A stretch of 10,587 nt of DNA from Deltaproteobacteria bacterium (GTDB lineage: Bacteria > Desulfobacterota > UBA8473), in NCBI GenBank assembly GCA_030623035.1, contig JAUXFK010000089.1:1-10587 (forward strand), read 5' to 3'. The notes beneath the pieces were generated by a model. It did not search any database. It was not told where the DNA came from and was given only the letters and a program-made list of their open reading frames with translations. The position numbers were made by a program, and so were the translations under genes. Shown piece after piece: positions 3,963 to 10,379 of this stretch. Within the stretch, counting starts at the first letter, position 1. Every line of letters begins with the position of its first letter.

Positions 3963-6383
3963 ATGAGTACCAGGACTAAGATGTTGAAAGAGAATGTAGT
4001 CATCAAGACCCACAGAAACGTGACGCGAGGTTTAGAAAAGGAAGGAGAAGGCCAGCCTTTCAGACCGGAGATGGAGGTAAAGTTCTGTCTTGAGCGTGCA
4101 CGCCTGCTAACCGATTCATACAGGCAGACCGAAGGTGAAACCATGGTTATGAGAAGGGCAAAGGGCCTTGGCCGGATACTCGAGGGCATGACTGTATTCA
4201 TCCAGCAAGGCGAGTTAATCGTGGGCAACTTTGCGAGCAAGCCGGAATGCGTGACCCATTACCCTGAGCTCCAATGGAGATGGGTTGAGAAAGCGGTTCA
4301 TAACGGGTACAAGGATATACTGAGTGAGGAAGGGGAAAAAGAACTCTTAGAGATTCATGAATATTGGAAGACCAGGGCTGTTCATGGCAAGGAGAGAGAG
4401 ATTCTTCCTGAAGACATCTGGCCATATTGGTCATTTAATGGGATGCTCTTTTGGGCATATAATTGGGCGATGAGTACACCCAATTACGAGAAGTTATTCC
4501 ATATAGGCATTAAAGGGATAAGAAAAGAGGCGGAGCATAAGCTGGAAGAGATAAAAGGATGCTTTTCGAATAGTGCAATAAGCAGTAAGGAATATTTCGA
4601 GAAGAATAGATTTTTGGAGGCCGTTATCATAAGCCTGAAGGCATTTAGCAGGTGGGTAACAAGATATTCAGAGCTGGCAATAAATATGGCTAAGGTTGAA
4701 GCGGATGCGAAAAGGAAGAAAGAACTGGAAGAGATTGCCGACATATGCAACTGGGTATCTGAGAGTCCACCGAGGACACTCCATGAGGCATTACAGCTCT
4801 TTTGGTTCATACATCTGGTTATAGATTATATAGAGGTGCCCCTTGTGGGGTGTGGTATCCGGTTTGACCAGGCCTTCCATCCTTTTTATGAGGATGATGT
4901 AAGGGAAGGCAGGATTACACGGGAAGGGGCACAGGAAGTCATAGAGTGTCTATGGGTTAAGTTTCTGGAGACGGGGTTTTTGCATCCGCCCATATGGTCT
5001 GGGGCTGGCGGAGGGGGTCTTGGATGGCAGACCCTGACCATCGGAGGGATTAATGCGGATGGTGAGGATGTAACGAACGAGATGAGCTATATCGTCCTCG
5101 ATGCTACCGCTTCGATCCGCACGATACAGCCTCCCCTTGCCTTGAGATGGCACGAGGGGATACCGAGGGAGCTTATTCTCAAGTCAATAGAGGTTTTGAG
5201 TGCAGGGACAGCCCAGCCGGCCATATTTAACGACAGGACTGTCATCCCCAGATTCATCGACATGGGAGTCCCTCTTGAAGAGGCCAGAACCTATTCCATC
5301 AACAACTGCATGTATCCCATAATCCCCGGCAAGAACATGACCACCCGTACAGGATCAGCAGGCTGCATATTCCTGCCAAAGTGTCTGGAATTGACCCTCA
5401 ATCGAGGAAGAGATATGAAGACAGGGAAGCTTATAAGCTGTGAAACCCCAGAGCCTTCTACATTTACTTCCATAGAAGAGATAACGGATGCTGTGATGGA
5501 ACATTACCGTTTTTACTGTGGTAAGGCTTTCCACCTCAGCAACTTTGGGGATGCCCTTTATGAGGAGTATTTACCCCGTCCTTTCTTATCTGCCCTCCTG
5601 GATGGTTGTATTGAAAGGGCAGAGGATACGAGGAAATGGAATTACTTACCCTATAAGAGTATGGGGGTCATTGGTACGATCAACGTAGTCGACGCGTTAG
5701 CTGCCATCAAGAAACTCATCTTTGAAGAAAAGAGACTGAGTATGGCAGAGTTGATCGATATCCTTAAGAAGAATTGGGAAGGGAACGAAGAGGTGCGGAT
5801 GATGTTTCAAAACAATGCACCGAAATTCGGGAATGATGATGACTATGTGGACTTGATTGCAAGGGACCTCTACTACAGAATAGCTGACGAGACAAAGAAA
5901 TTCAAGACATACTATGGTACCCCCGGGGTCTTAGACGGTAGCTCAGCATCAGCACCCTATTCCTTTGCCGTGGGTACCTGGGCTACACCTGATGGGAGGA
6001 AAGCAGGGGATGCATTTCATGATGGGAGTATTGGCCCCGAGTCGGGTATGGACAGAAACGGCCCTACCGCTGCCCTCAAATCAATCTCCAAGGTAGACTC
6101 CTTAAAGTCGTGGAACCATCTTTACAATCAATCGTTCATGCCGTAGTTTCTACAGGGAGAATACGCAAATGTCTTTGCGGATTATCTCAAGACATGGGGG
6201 GATTTGGGCCTTCACCATATTCAGTTTACAGTGGTTGGCAAAGATACAATGCTCGATGCCCAGAATTGCCCTGAAGACCACTCTGACCTGATCGTAAGGG
6301 TCTGCGGGTATTCTGCCTACTTCGTAGACTTGAGCAGAGGCTTACAGGATGAGATTATAAAGAGAACCGAGCAGTGCCTGTAA
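3963..6383 (+). CDS. Glycyl radical enzyme (pyruvate formate-lyase-like), interrupted by one in-frame TAG
   Basis: This is a PFL-type glycyl radical enzyme of about 806 residues if the amber codon at 6144-6146 is read through, the usual size for this family. The PFL-like barrel fills most of it. The candidate thiyl Cys lies in SINNCMYPIIPGKN (codon 5307-5309), and the radical Gly is in RVCGYSAYF (codon 6306-6308). After the TAG, 78 more codons run to TAA without another stop or frameshift and contain the entire glycyl radical loop, so the protein ending at TAG would be inactive. Glu at Cys+2, seen in dehydratases, CutC and isethionate lyase, is replaced by Tyr, so eliminase chemistry is unlikely; fumarate-adding or other C-C chemistry is possible. 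I prefer ATG 3963 because GGAGG at 3951-3955 abuts the alternative ATG 3957. No activating enzyme is adjacent. Confidence 0.85.
6144..6146 (+). other. In-frame amber (TAG) codon before the glycyl radical domain
   Basis: The codon sits in LYNQSFMP-TAG-FLQGEYANVF. In related enzymes this stretch reads roughly NQKFSPSxLKG, so the TAG takes a position often occupied by Ser or another non-catalytic residue, and a Ser TCG to TAG change is one base. Pyrrolysine insertion, suppressor tRNA readthrough, recent inactivation and sequencing error are all possible. TAG also ends the genes at 3652, 9437 and the minus-strand gene at 9758, so TAG is an ordinary stop here, which weakens but does not exclude pyrrolysine. 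Confidence 0.85.
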
Positions 6384-6444
6384 AGATTGGCCACAACGTA
6401 AGAAAGTAAAATAGGAATCTTGATAACATAGCAAAGGTGCAGAT

Positions 6445-8142
6445 ATGTTTGATGAGCGATTACTGGAAGAATGCCGTAGGCTTGAAGAGGAGTGGGAAAA
6501 GATATTCTCCAGGCGGTATGGGGAAAAAGGGCTTAGCCTGTCTACTGACTCCGGGGTTCCGCTCAAGCCTGTGTACACGCCGGAAGATATCAAGGATATA
6601 ACGTACGAGAATATAGGGATGCCTGGGGTATACCCATTTACCAGGGGTGCCTATCCTATTCAATATCAATTCCAGCCGCCCATGAGCCAGCATGCCTTGG
6701 GTTTTGGTTTGCCTGAGCATTCCAGGGAAAGGTATGAGGCTTACAGAAGGGCGCAGCCCTTACGGGTCAAAGAAAGAGAGCCTGCCTATTTTCTGGTCGG
6801 GGATATACCCAGTAATAACGGGCTCGACCCTGATGAACCAGAGGCTCGAGGTAGAATCGGGGTTTGTGGTGTCACTTTAAGCACAATGAAGGATTTCGAA
6901 ACCCTTTTTTCCGGTCTGCCGCTCGACAGGGTGAATACGATTTTTTCACTTTTTGAATCGAGTTCCCCTGCTCTTGCAATGTACATCACATGTGCTGAAA
7001 ATTTTGGTTACCCAAAAGAGAAGTTACATGGCTTGAACGTAAACGAAATATTCGAGCAGATCTGTTGTGATCACCCTTCGGGATCAGCTCATGATACGCT
7101 AAAGCTGATTGTTGAGCATATCAAGTACTGTGTTAGAAATCTCCCCTATTGGACCCCCTTTCGCATCTCCGGATACAGCTTCGAAGAAGCTGGAGCCAAT
7201 GTGGTCCAGGAAATGGCGTTTTCAATGGCTTTTCTCATTGCCATAGCCGAGGAGTATATGAACGCTGTAGGAGACCCGGATGAATTCATGCCAAGGATAA
7301 ACCTCTTTCTCGGTTTTGGTAATGATTTCTTCGAGCAGATAGCAAAGGTAAGAGCCCTGCGCAGGATGTGGGCAAAGACTGCAAAGGAGAGGTTGGGCTG
7401 CAAAAACCCGAGATCAATCAGACCAATTATCGCCATGCAGACAGCAGGCTCCACCTTCACAGCAAAGCAACCCTTAAACAACCTCCTTCGTGCAGGGTTT
7501 CAAACCCTGGCCGCTTCTCTGGTTGGCGCAGATGTAATATGGACTACCCCTTATGATGAAGCCATAGGAATCCATTCTGAGGAATCTTCAAGACTGGCCT
7601 TCAGGACACAGCAGATCATCTATCACGAGACGAACATCCCAAACGTTACCGACCCTCTCGGAGGTTCCTATTATGTAGAATGGCTCACGAATGAGCTTCA
7701 AAGCAGGGCCGAAAACCTCCTTGCTCAGGTGGATGAGATGGGTTTTGCCAGGGCCTGGGAGACAGGCTGGTTCAGGACAGAGCTTGAAAAGACCGCTTCT
7801 GAACATCAGCATAAGGTGGAGGATAGGGAAAAGATAGTCGTTGGTGTGAATCAATATGTTATTGACGAGGAAAAAGGGAAGATTAAGGCTACACCCGTGA
7901 ATCCCCAGGCTGAGGAGATCGCAATAAAAAGGGTAAAGGAGTTTAAGGCGAACCGGGATAACAAAAAGACTCAAGACCAACTCAAGAGGCTTGAACAAAC
8001 AGCCTCGGATATAAAGGACAAATGGCCAACAGGTGGTGACCTGATACCCGCCATATTAGAGACAGCAAAGGCAGATGCCACTATGGGAGAGATGACCCAA
8101 GTAATAAAAGATGTCTTCGGTTTTAACAAGAGATACTACTGA
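6445..8142 (+). CDS. Coenzyme B12-dependent acyl mutase, large (catalytic) subunit, divergent pocket
   Basis: The 565-residue protein matches the catalytic TIM-barrel subunit of two-subunit B12 mutases (isobutyryl-CoA mutase IcmA, 2-hydroxyisobutyryl-CoA mutase HcmA) in length and sequence. Family landmarks are GVPLKPVYTPEDI near 37-49, YPFTRGAYP at 63-71, RISGY at 240-244, and TDPLGGSYYVEWLT near 402-415. Against methylmalonyl-CoA mutase (P. shermanii numbering, aligned from memory) the pocket differs strongly: Tyr89 to Ala84, Arg207 to Asp209 or a neighbouring Cys, catalytic His244 to Ser245, and CoA-contacting Arg82, Arg87 and Arg283 to Gln77, Gln82 and Ile. The substrate is therefore probably not methylmalonyl-CoA or isobutyryl-CoA. 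It starts 61 bases after the glycyl radical frame ends, with AAAGGTG upstream. The C-terminal 70 residues are charged and helical. Confidence 0.85.
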   Translation: MFDERLLEECRRLEEEWEKIFSRRYGEKGLSLSTDSGVPLKPVYTPEDIKDITYENIGMPGVYPFTRGAYPIQYQFQPPMSQHALGFGLPEHSRERYEAYRRAQPLRVKEREPAYFLVGDIPSNNGLDPDEPEARGRIGVCGVTLSTMKDFETLFSGLPLDRVNTIFSLFESSSPALAMYITCAENFGYPKEKLHGLNVNEIFEQICCDHPSGSAHDTLKLIVEHIKYCVRNLPYWTPFRISGYSFEEAGANVVQEMAFSMAFLIAIAEEYMNAVGDPDEFMPRINLFLGFGNDFFEQIAKVRALRRMWAKTAKERLGCKNPRSIRPIIAMQTAGSTFTAKQPLNNLLRAGFQTLAASLVGADVIWTTPYDEAIGIHSEESSRLAFRTQQIIYHETNIPNVTDPLGGSYYVEWLTNELQSRAENLLAQVDEMGFARAWETGWFRTELEKTASEHQHKVEDREKIVVGVNQYVIDEEKGKIKATPVNPQAEEIAIKRVKEFKANRDNKKTQDQLKRLEQTASDIKDKWPTGGDLIPAILETAKADATMGEMTQVIKDVFGFNKRYY

Positions 8143-8178
8143 ACAAGGGATTTGGACAACAGTCAGTCAAGAGGGTAA

Positions 8179-8586
8179 ATGGACAATAAAGCGGATAAGA
8201 TAAGGATCCTTCTAACAAAGCCAGACCTGGATGATCATGACAGGGGTATTCGGCAGGTAGCGTCAGGGCTGAGAGAAGCAGGTTTTGAGGTAATATTTAC
8301 CCGGTTTAGATTTCCGGAAGAGATACAAAAGACAGCCATGGATGAGGATGTGCACATGATTGGAATAAGCTTCCTGTCCGGTGCGCATATGTATATCTCT
8401 TCGGAATTAATGCGGCTCCTAAGAGAATCGAATTGCGAGGATATCCCTGTGATACTCGGTGGAGTGATCCCGGATGATGATATATCGCAACTTTACAATA
8501 TAGGTGTAAGAAAGGTATTTGGACCGGGTTCCTTTGTTAAAGATATCGTTGCATATGTAATGAACTGCCTTGGAACCAAGAGATGA
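8179..8586 (+). CDS. Coenzyme B12-binding small subunit of the mutase
   Basis: The 135-residue protein is a stand-alone cobalamin-binding domain of the IcmB/HcmB type. It has KPDLDDHDRG at 14-23, giving the base-off/His-on motif DxHxxG with His20 as the lower cobalt ligand. SFL at 64-66 and GG at 94-95 complete the nucleotide-tail binding signature, and a late FGPGS loop is also present. Unlike the large subunit, its cofactor motifs are all intact. It is 36 bases downstream of the large subunit, with GAGGG just before the ATG, so the two form an operon and very likely a heteromeric mutase. No MeaB/IcmF-type G-protein chaperone or adenosyltransferase gene follows; these would have to be encoded elsewhere. 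Confidence 0.9.
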   Translation: MDNKADKIRILLTKPDLDDHDRGIRQVASGLREAGFEVIFTRFRFPEEIQKTAMDEDVHMIGISFLSGAHMYISSELMRLLRESNCEDIPVILGGVIPDDDISQLYNIGVRKVFGPGSFVKDIVAYVMNCLGTKR

Positions 8587-8593
8587 GGTATAG

Positions 8594-8609
8594 TTATCCA
8601 GTTGGATAA
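8594..8609. terminator. Short palindrome after the mutase operon
   Basis: TTATCCA (8594-8600) and TGGATAA (8603-8609) are perfect arms, followed by TTTAT. The hairpin is AT-rich with a tiny loop, so it is at best a weak terminator; it could also be a protein-binding palindrome. Confidence 0.3.
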
Positions 8610-8648
8610 TTTATAAAGAAGCTTAATAATTATACTTGTTAATATTCT

Positions 8649-8793
8649 AAATTTGATGAATTCGTAAAAAGTCGTCACTCCGGTGAAAACCGGAGTCCAG
8701 ATGGTTCGCAACTGCTTGAAAACACTGGATTCCGGCTTTTGCCGGAATGACGGGAAATGGTATTTTTTGACTTTTTACGAGATCATCAAATTT
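8649..8793. mobile_element. 145-bp REP/MITE-like element with 25-bp terminal inverted repeats
   Basis: The left end (8649-8673) and right end (8769-8793) are inverted copies, 23 of 25 matching, sharing CGTAAAAAGTC. Inside are two REP-like hairpins facing each other: ACTCCGG/CCGGAGT (8677-8696, loop TGAAAA) and ATTCCGGC/GCCGGAAT (8729-8748, loop TTTT). Each has the flanks CGTCA and TCCAG. The two hairpins differ at positions that keep pairing, as expected for a maintained structure. Such paired palindromes are typical of repeats moved by RAYT transposases, relics of which lie elsewhere in this window. It may also end transcription of the mutase operon in both directions. Confidence 0.75.
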
Positions 8794-8842
8794 GATATTA
8801 GACAGAAACTATAGAATTACTTGTTCGGTCTAATAATAATGA

Positions 8843-8871
8843 TTGACACAATTAATCCGAGGTAGTATATT
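8843..8871 (+). promoter_or_regulatory. Sigma70-type promoter of the antitoxin-mazF pair
   Basis: TTGACA (8843-8848) and TATATT (8866-8871) are separated by exactly 17 bases, a near-consensus housekeeping promoter. Transcription would start about 6-7 bases after the -10, which is the A of the ATG at 8878, so the mRNA is predicted to be leaderless. GAGGTA occurs twice as a direct repeat, at 8859-8864 and 8873-8878, spanning the -10, and could be the operator for the ribbon-helix-helix product. Confidence 0.6.
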
Positions 8872-8877
8872 TGAGGT

Positions 8878-9108
8878 ATGAAAGTCAAGACATCTATCAC
8901 ACTAACGGATGAACTACTTAAGGCTATCGATCTGCACATTGGTGAGTACAGAAGTCGATCGGAATTCATAGAAACGGCGACACGTAAATTTATTGTCCAG
9001 CTTATACGAAAAAAAGCTGAGAAACGAGACCTTGAACTCATAAATCGACATTCAGATTCTCTCAACGCTGAGGCAGAGGATGTGCTGAATTATCAGGTCC
9101 CACTATGA
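8878..9108 (+). CDS. Ribbon-helix-helix antitoxin (MazE/CopG-like) of the MazF pair
   Basis: The 76-residue protein starts MKVKTSITLTDELLKAIDLH, a typical ribbon-helix-helix strand (KTSITLT) followed by helix A. Helix B is SRSEFIETATRKFI, giving the dimeric DNA-binding fold of CopG/ParD/MazE-type antitoxins. The C-terminal half (KRDLELINRHSDSLNAEAED, then VLNYQ) is the expected toxin-binding tail. The stop overlaps the mazF start as ATGA, the usual coupling. A stop at 8872-8874 in frame fixes ATG 8878 as the first possible ATG. GAGGT directly abuts this ATG, too close to act as a ribosome binding site, in line with a leaderless start. It probably represses its own promoter. Confidence 0.8.
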   Translation: MKVKTSITLTDELLKAIDLHIGEYRSRSEFIETATRKFIVQLIRKKAEKRDLELINRHSDSLNAEAEDVLNYQVPL

Positions 9109-9437
9109 GACGTGGTGATTTATACAGAGTCAAGCGGCCATCGTCGCGTGATCCGAAAAAGTTTCGAGTATTCGTTATCGTCAGCCGACAGATCCTAATT
9201 GACTCCCGATTCTCGACAGTGATCTGTGCACCGATTTACACTACCTATCAGGGCCTTTCAACCCAAGTTGCTGTTGGAATTGATGAAGGTTTGAAACATG
9301 ACAGTGGCATTCACTGCGATGAACTTATTAGCCTTCCGAAGTCCATGTTGACAAATTACGTTGGTATGCTTCCTGCCGAAAAACTACACCTTCTTGAAAG
9401 AGCTCAGAAAATTGCTCTGCAATTGAACGATGAATAG
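9105..9437 (+). CDS. mazF: MazF/PemK-type endoribonuclease toxin
   Basis: The 110-residue protein is a MazF family mRNA interferase. It begins MRRGDLYRVK, with the usual GDLY/GDI strand. FRVFVIVSRQ follows with the candidate catalytic Arg21, then VICAPIYTTY with the candidate catalytic Thr46. The conserved HDSGIHCDELISLPKSML block comes next and a C-terminal helix closes the protein at normal length, so nothing is evidently damaged. MazF toxins cut single-stranded RNA at short sequence motifs; the recognition motif cannot be predicted here. It is translated from an ATGA overlap with the antitoxin gene and ends at TAG. No other gene follows on this strand. Confidence 0.9.
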   Translation: MRRGDLYRVKRPSSRDPKKFRVFVIVSRQILIDSRFSTVICAPIYTTYQGLSTQVAVGIDEGLKHDSGIHCDELISLPKSMLTNYVGMLPAEKLHLLERAQKIALQLNDE

Positions 9438-9479
9438 GAATACCGAACAACGCCATTGAGTTGACAGGCTACATTAGGG

Positions 9480-9713
9480 GAGAAGAGGGTCAGCCCTTGA
9501 ATTAGGATAATTTTGTCCCACTTCAACTGGCTGTTACCCAAATAGCAAATAAGGGGGACGTTCATCAACAAGTAACTTAGCATAATGTTGACATACTGAT
9601 AATAGAAGTTTCATGCCAAGATTAGCCCGGGTAAAATTAGGGGGGAATTACGCAAAGGCAACGGGGTAAGGTAAAGAAGCTAATTTCTATTTTCCAGGGC
9701 TGACCCTTCTCTT
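9480..9713 (+). mobile_element. Transposon-derived, MITE-like element with inverted ends
   Basis: AGGGTCAGCCCT (9486-9497) and AGGGCTGACCCT (9696-9707) are perfect 12-bp inverted repeats; outside them both flanks are GAGAAG-like, with offsets. Between them lie a GGGGACGTT motif (9554-9562), as in 1-170, and a short frame resembling a transposase N-terminus (9613). I read this as an internally deleted transposon. It accounts for most of the 320-base gene-free gap between mazF and the minus-strand nucleotidyltransferase gene. Confidence 0.5.
9613..9669 (+). pseudogene. N-terminal relic of a Y1 (RAYT-type) transposase
   Basis: ATG 9613 opens MPRLARVKLGGNYAKATG and then stops. MPRLARV is the typical opening of RAYT/IS200-like transposases, but the HUH core is missing. 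It complements in kind, though not in position, the C-terminal relic at 205-402. The match is short, so the call is tentative. Confidence 0.4.
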
Positions 9714-9757
9714 CACGATCTGGTGAAACCGATTGTTGGCCGGCATAACCAAAACGA

Positions 9758-10195
9758 CTATTCTAAATTTTCTGCATCCGCCAAATCCTGTGGACGACCG
9801 GTAGCCCGTTTATTTTTCTTTAGGTTTTCGATATCAATAAAATTAATTTGAGTACCTTGAATTTCAACATCAACTCTTGCCTTATGACAATCCTCAAATT
9901 TCAAATCCTTTAATGTAGTCAAAATATCTATGCGATTGGGAGGATAACCTAGTTGAATTATCTGATCACCCTCAAGAAAATCCTCGGGTTTGAGATCCAA
10001 TGATCCAAAACCAAATTTTTCGAGTGCCTTTAAAACTTTATCAGCGTTTTCCGGCGACATTTCAATCCATACATCAAGATCTTTAGTATAACGTGGGTGC
10101 CCGTGGAATGCGACGGCATACCCGTCAACCACCAAATATCTGACGTTATGCTCGTTTAACAATTCTATAAACTCTTTGAAATCCTTGCTCAGCAT
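9758..10195 (-). CDS. Nucleotidyltransferase-fold protein (AbiEii/DUF6036-like), altered GG motif
   Basis: The 145-residue protein has the minimal nucleotidyltransferase fold found in two-gene modules. YTKDLDVWI at 36-44 gives metal-binding Asp39 and Asp41, with a third Asp at 90 (PPNRIDILTT). The C-terminal KKNKRATGRPQDLADAENLE is the conserved family ending, so the length is complete. The usual VGGYAVAFHG reads VDGYAVAFHG here: Asp24 replaces the first Gly of the GG pair, a single-base GGC to GAC change that may weaken nucleotide binding. GGAG sits six bases before the ATG. Its start lies inside the 3' end of the small gene upstream (50-base overlap). Whether it is toxin or antitoxin is not known. 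It ends at TAG. Confidence 0.8.
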   Translation of the reverse strand: MLSKDFKEFIELLNEHNVRYLVVDGYAVAFHGHPRYTKDLDVWIEMSPENADKVLKALEKFGFGSLDLKPEDFLEGDQIIQLGYPPNRIDILTTLKDLKFEDCHKARVDVEIQGTQINFIDIENLKKNKRATGRPQDLADAENLE

Positions 10196-10334
10196 TATAT
10201 CTCCATGAATTGTATTCTTTTCGAATTTGCTCTAATGCTTCCAACCGCTCTTCATATGATTTTGATTGCCAAAATGAAAAATCATTCGGTTGTTCATTTA
10301 TTTTATATTTTTTTACGACCTTACTAATACCCAT
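10146..10334 (-). CDS. Small conserved partner of the minus-strand nucleotidyltransferase
   Basis: The 62-residue protein contains QPNDFSFWQSKSYEERLEAL, continuing EQIRKEYNSWRYNAE, then FQRVYRIVKRA. This pattern (FxxWQSxxxEERLxALExIRxEY, ending FQRVYxIVKR) is widely seen in small genes directly ahead of AbiEii/DUF6036-like nucleotidyltransferases, so the pair is almost certainly functional as a unit. No catalytic motif is evident. AGAGG lies five bases before the ATG. The gene overlaps its partner by 50 bases, long for such modules, so the two frames constrain each other. Function is unknown; toxin-antitoxin membership is inferred. Confidence 0.7.
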   Translation of the reverse strand: MGISKVVKKYKINEQPNDFSFWQSKSYEERLEALEQIRKEYNSWRYNAEQGFQRVYRIVKRA

Positions 10335-10379
10335 TATAACCTCTTACTATTTTTCAATTGTTCCTGAATTAAGAATACG

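Noticed and set aside
6144..6146. Firm call of pyrrolysine at the TAG
   Set aside because: No pyl genes are in the window, no known glycyl radical enzyme uses pyrrolysine to my knowledge, and TAG ends three other genes here. It is kept only as a hypothesis.
3957..6146. Start of the glycyl radical enzyme at ATG 3957
   Set aside because: This ATG directly abuts GGAGGT, leaving no spacer; ATG 3963 has a proper seven-base spacing.
6147..6383. The glycyl radical domain after the TAG as a separately translated spare part, like GrcA/YfiD
   Set aside because: No in-frame ATG with a ribosome binding site precedes the domain. The GGGAG at about 6156-6160 leads to an ATG (6169) in another frame, and an in-frame ATG occurs only about 34 codons in.
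3963..6383. Naming the enzyme alkylsuccinate or benzylsuccinate synthase
   Set aside because: The neighbouring mutase suggests it, but I cannot confirm class-specific motifs by eye, and the activase and accessory subunit genes of those systems are absent.
7588..7998. Minus-strand open frame of 136 codons within the mutase gene
   Set aside because: It is the antisense shadow of a well-conserved coding region, with no recognisable protein motif or ribosome binding site.
6445..8586. Plain annotation as methylmalonyl-CoA mutase or isobutyryl-CoA mutase
   Set aside because: The fold and subunit layout fit, but the residues that define those substrates are missing, so a specific name would mislead.
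8649..8793. CRISPR repeat-spacer array
   Set aside because: There are only two palindromic units, in inverted orientation inside terminal inverted repeats, without regular spacers or cas genes.
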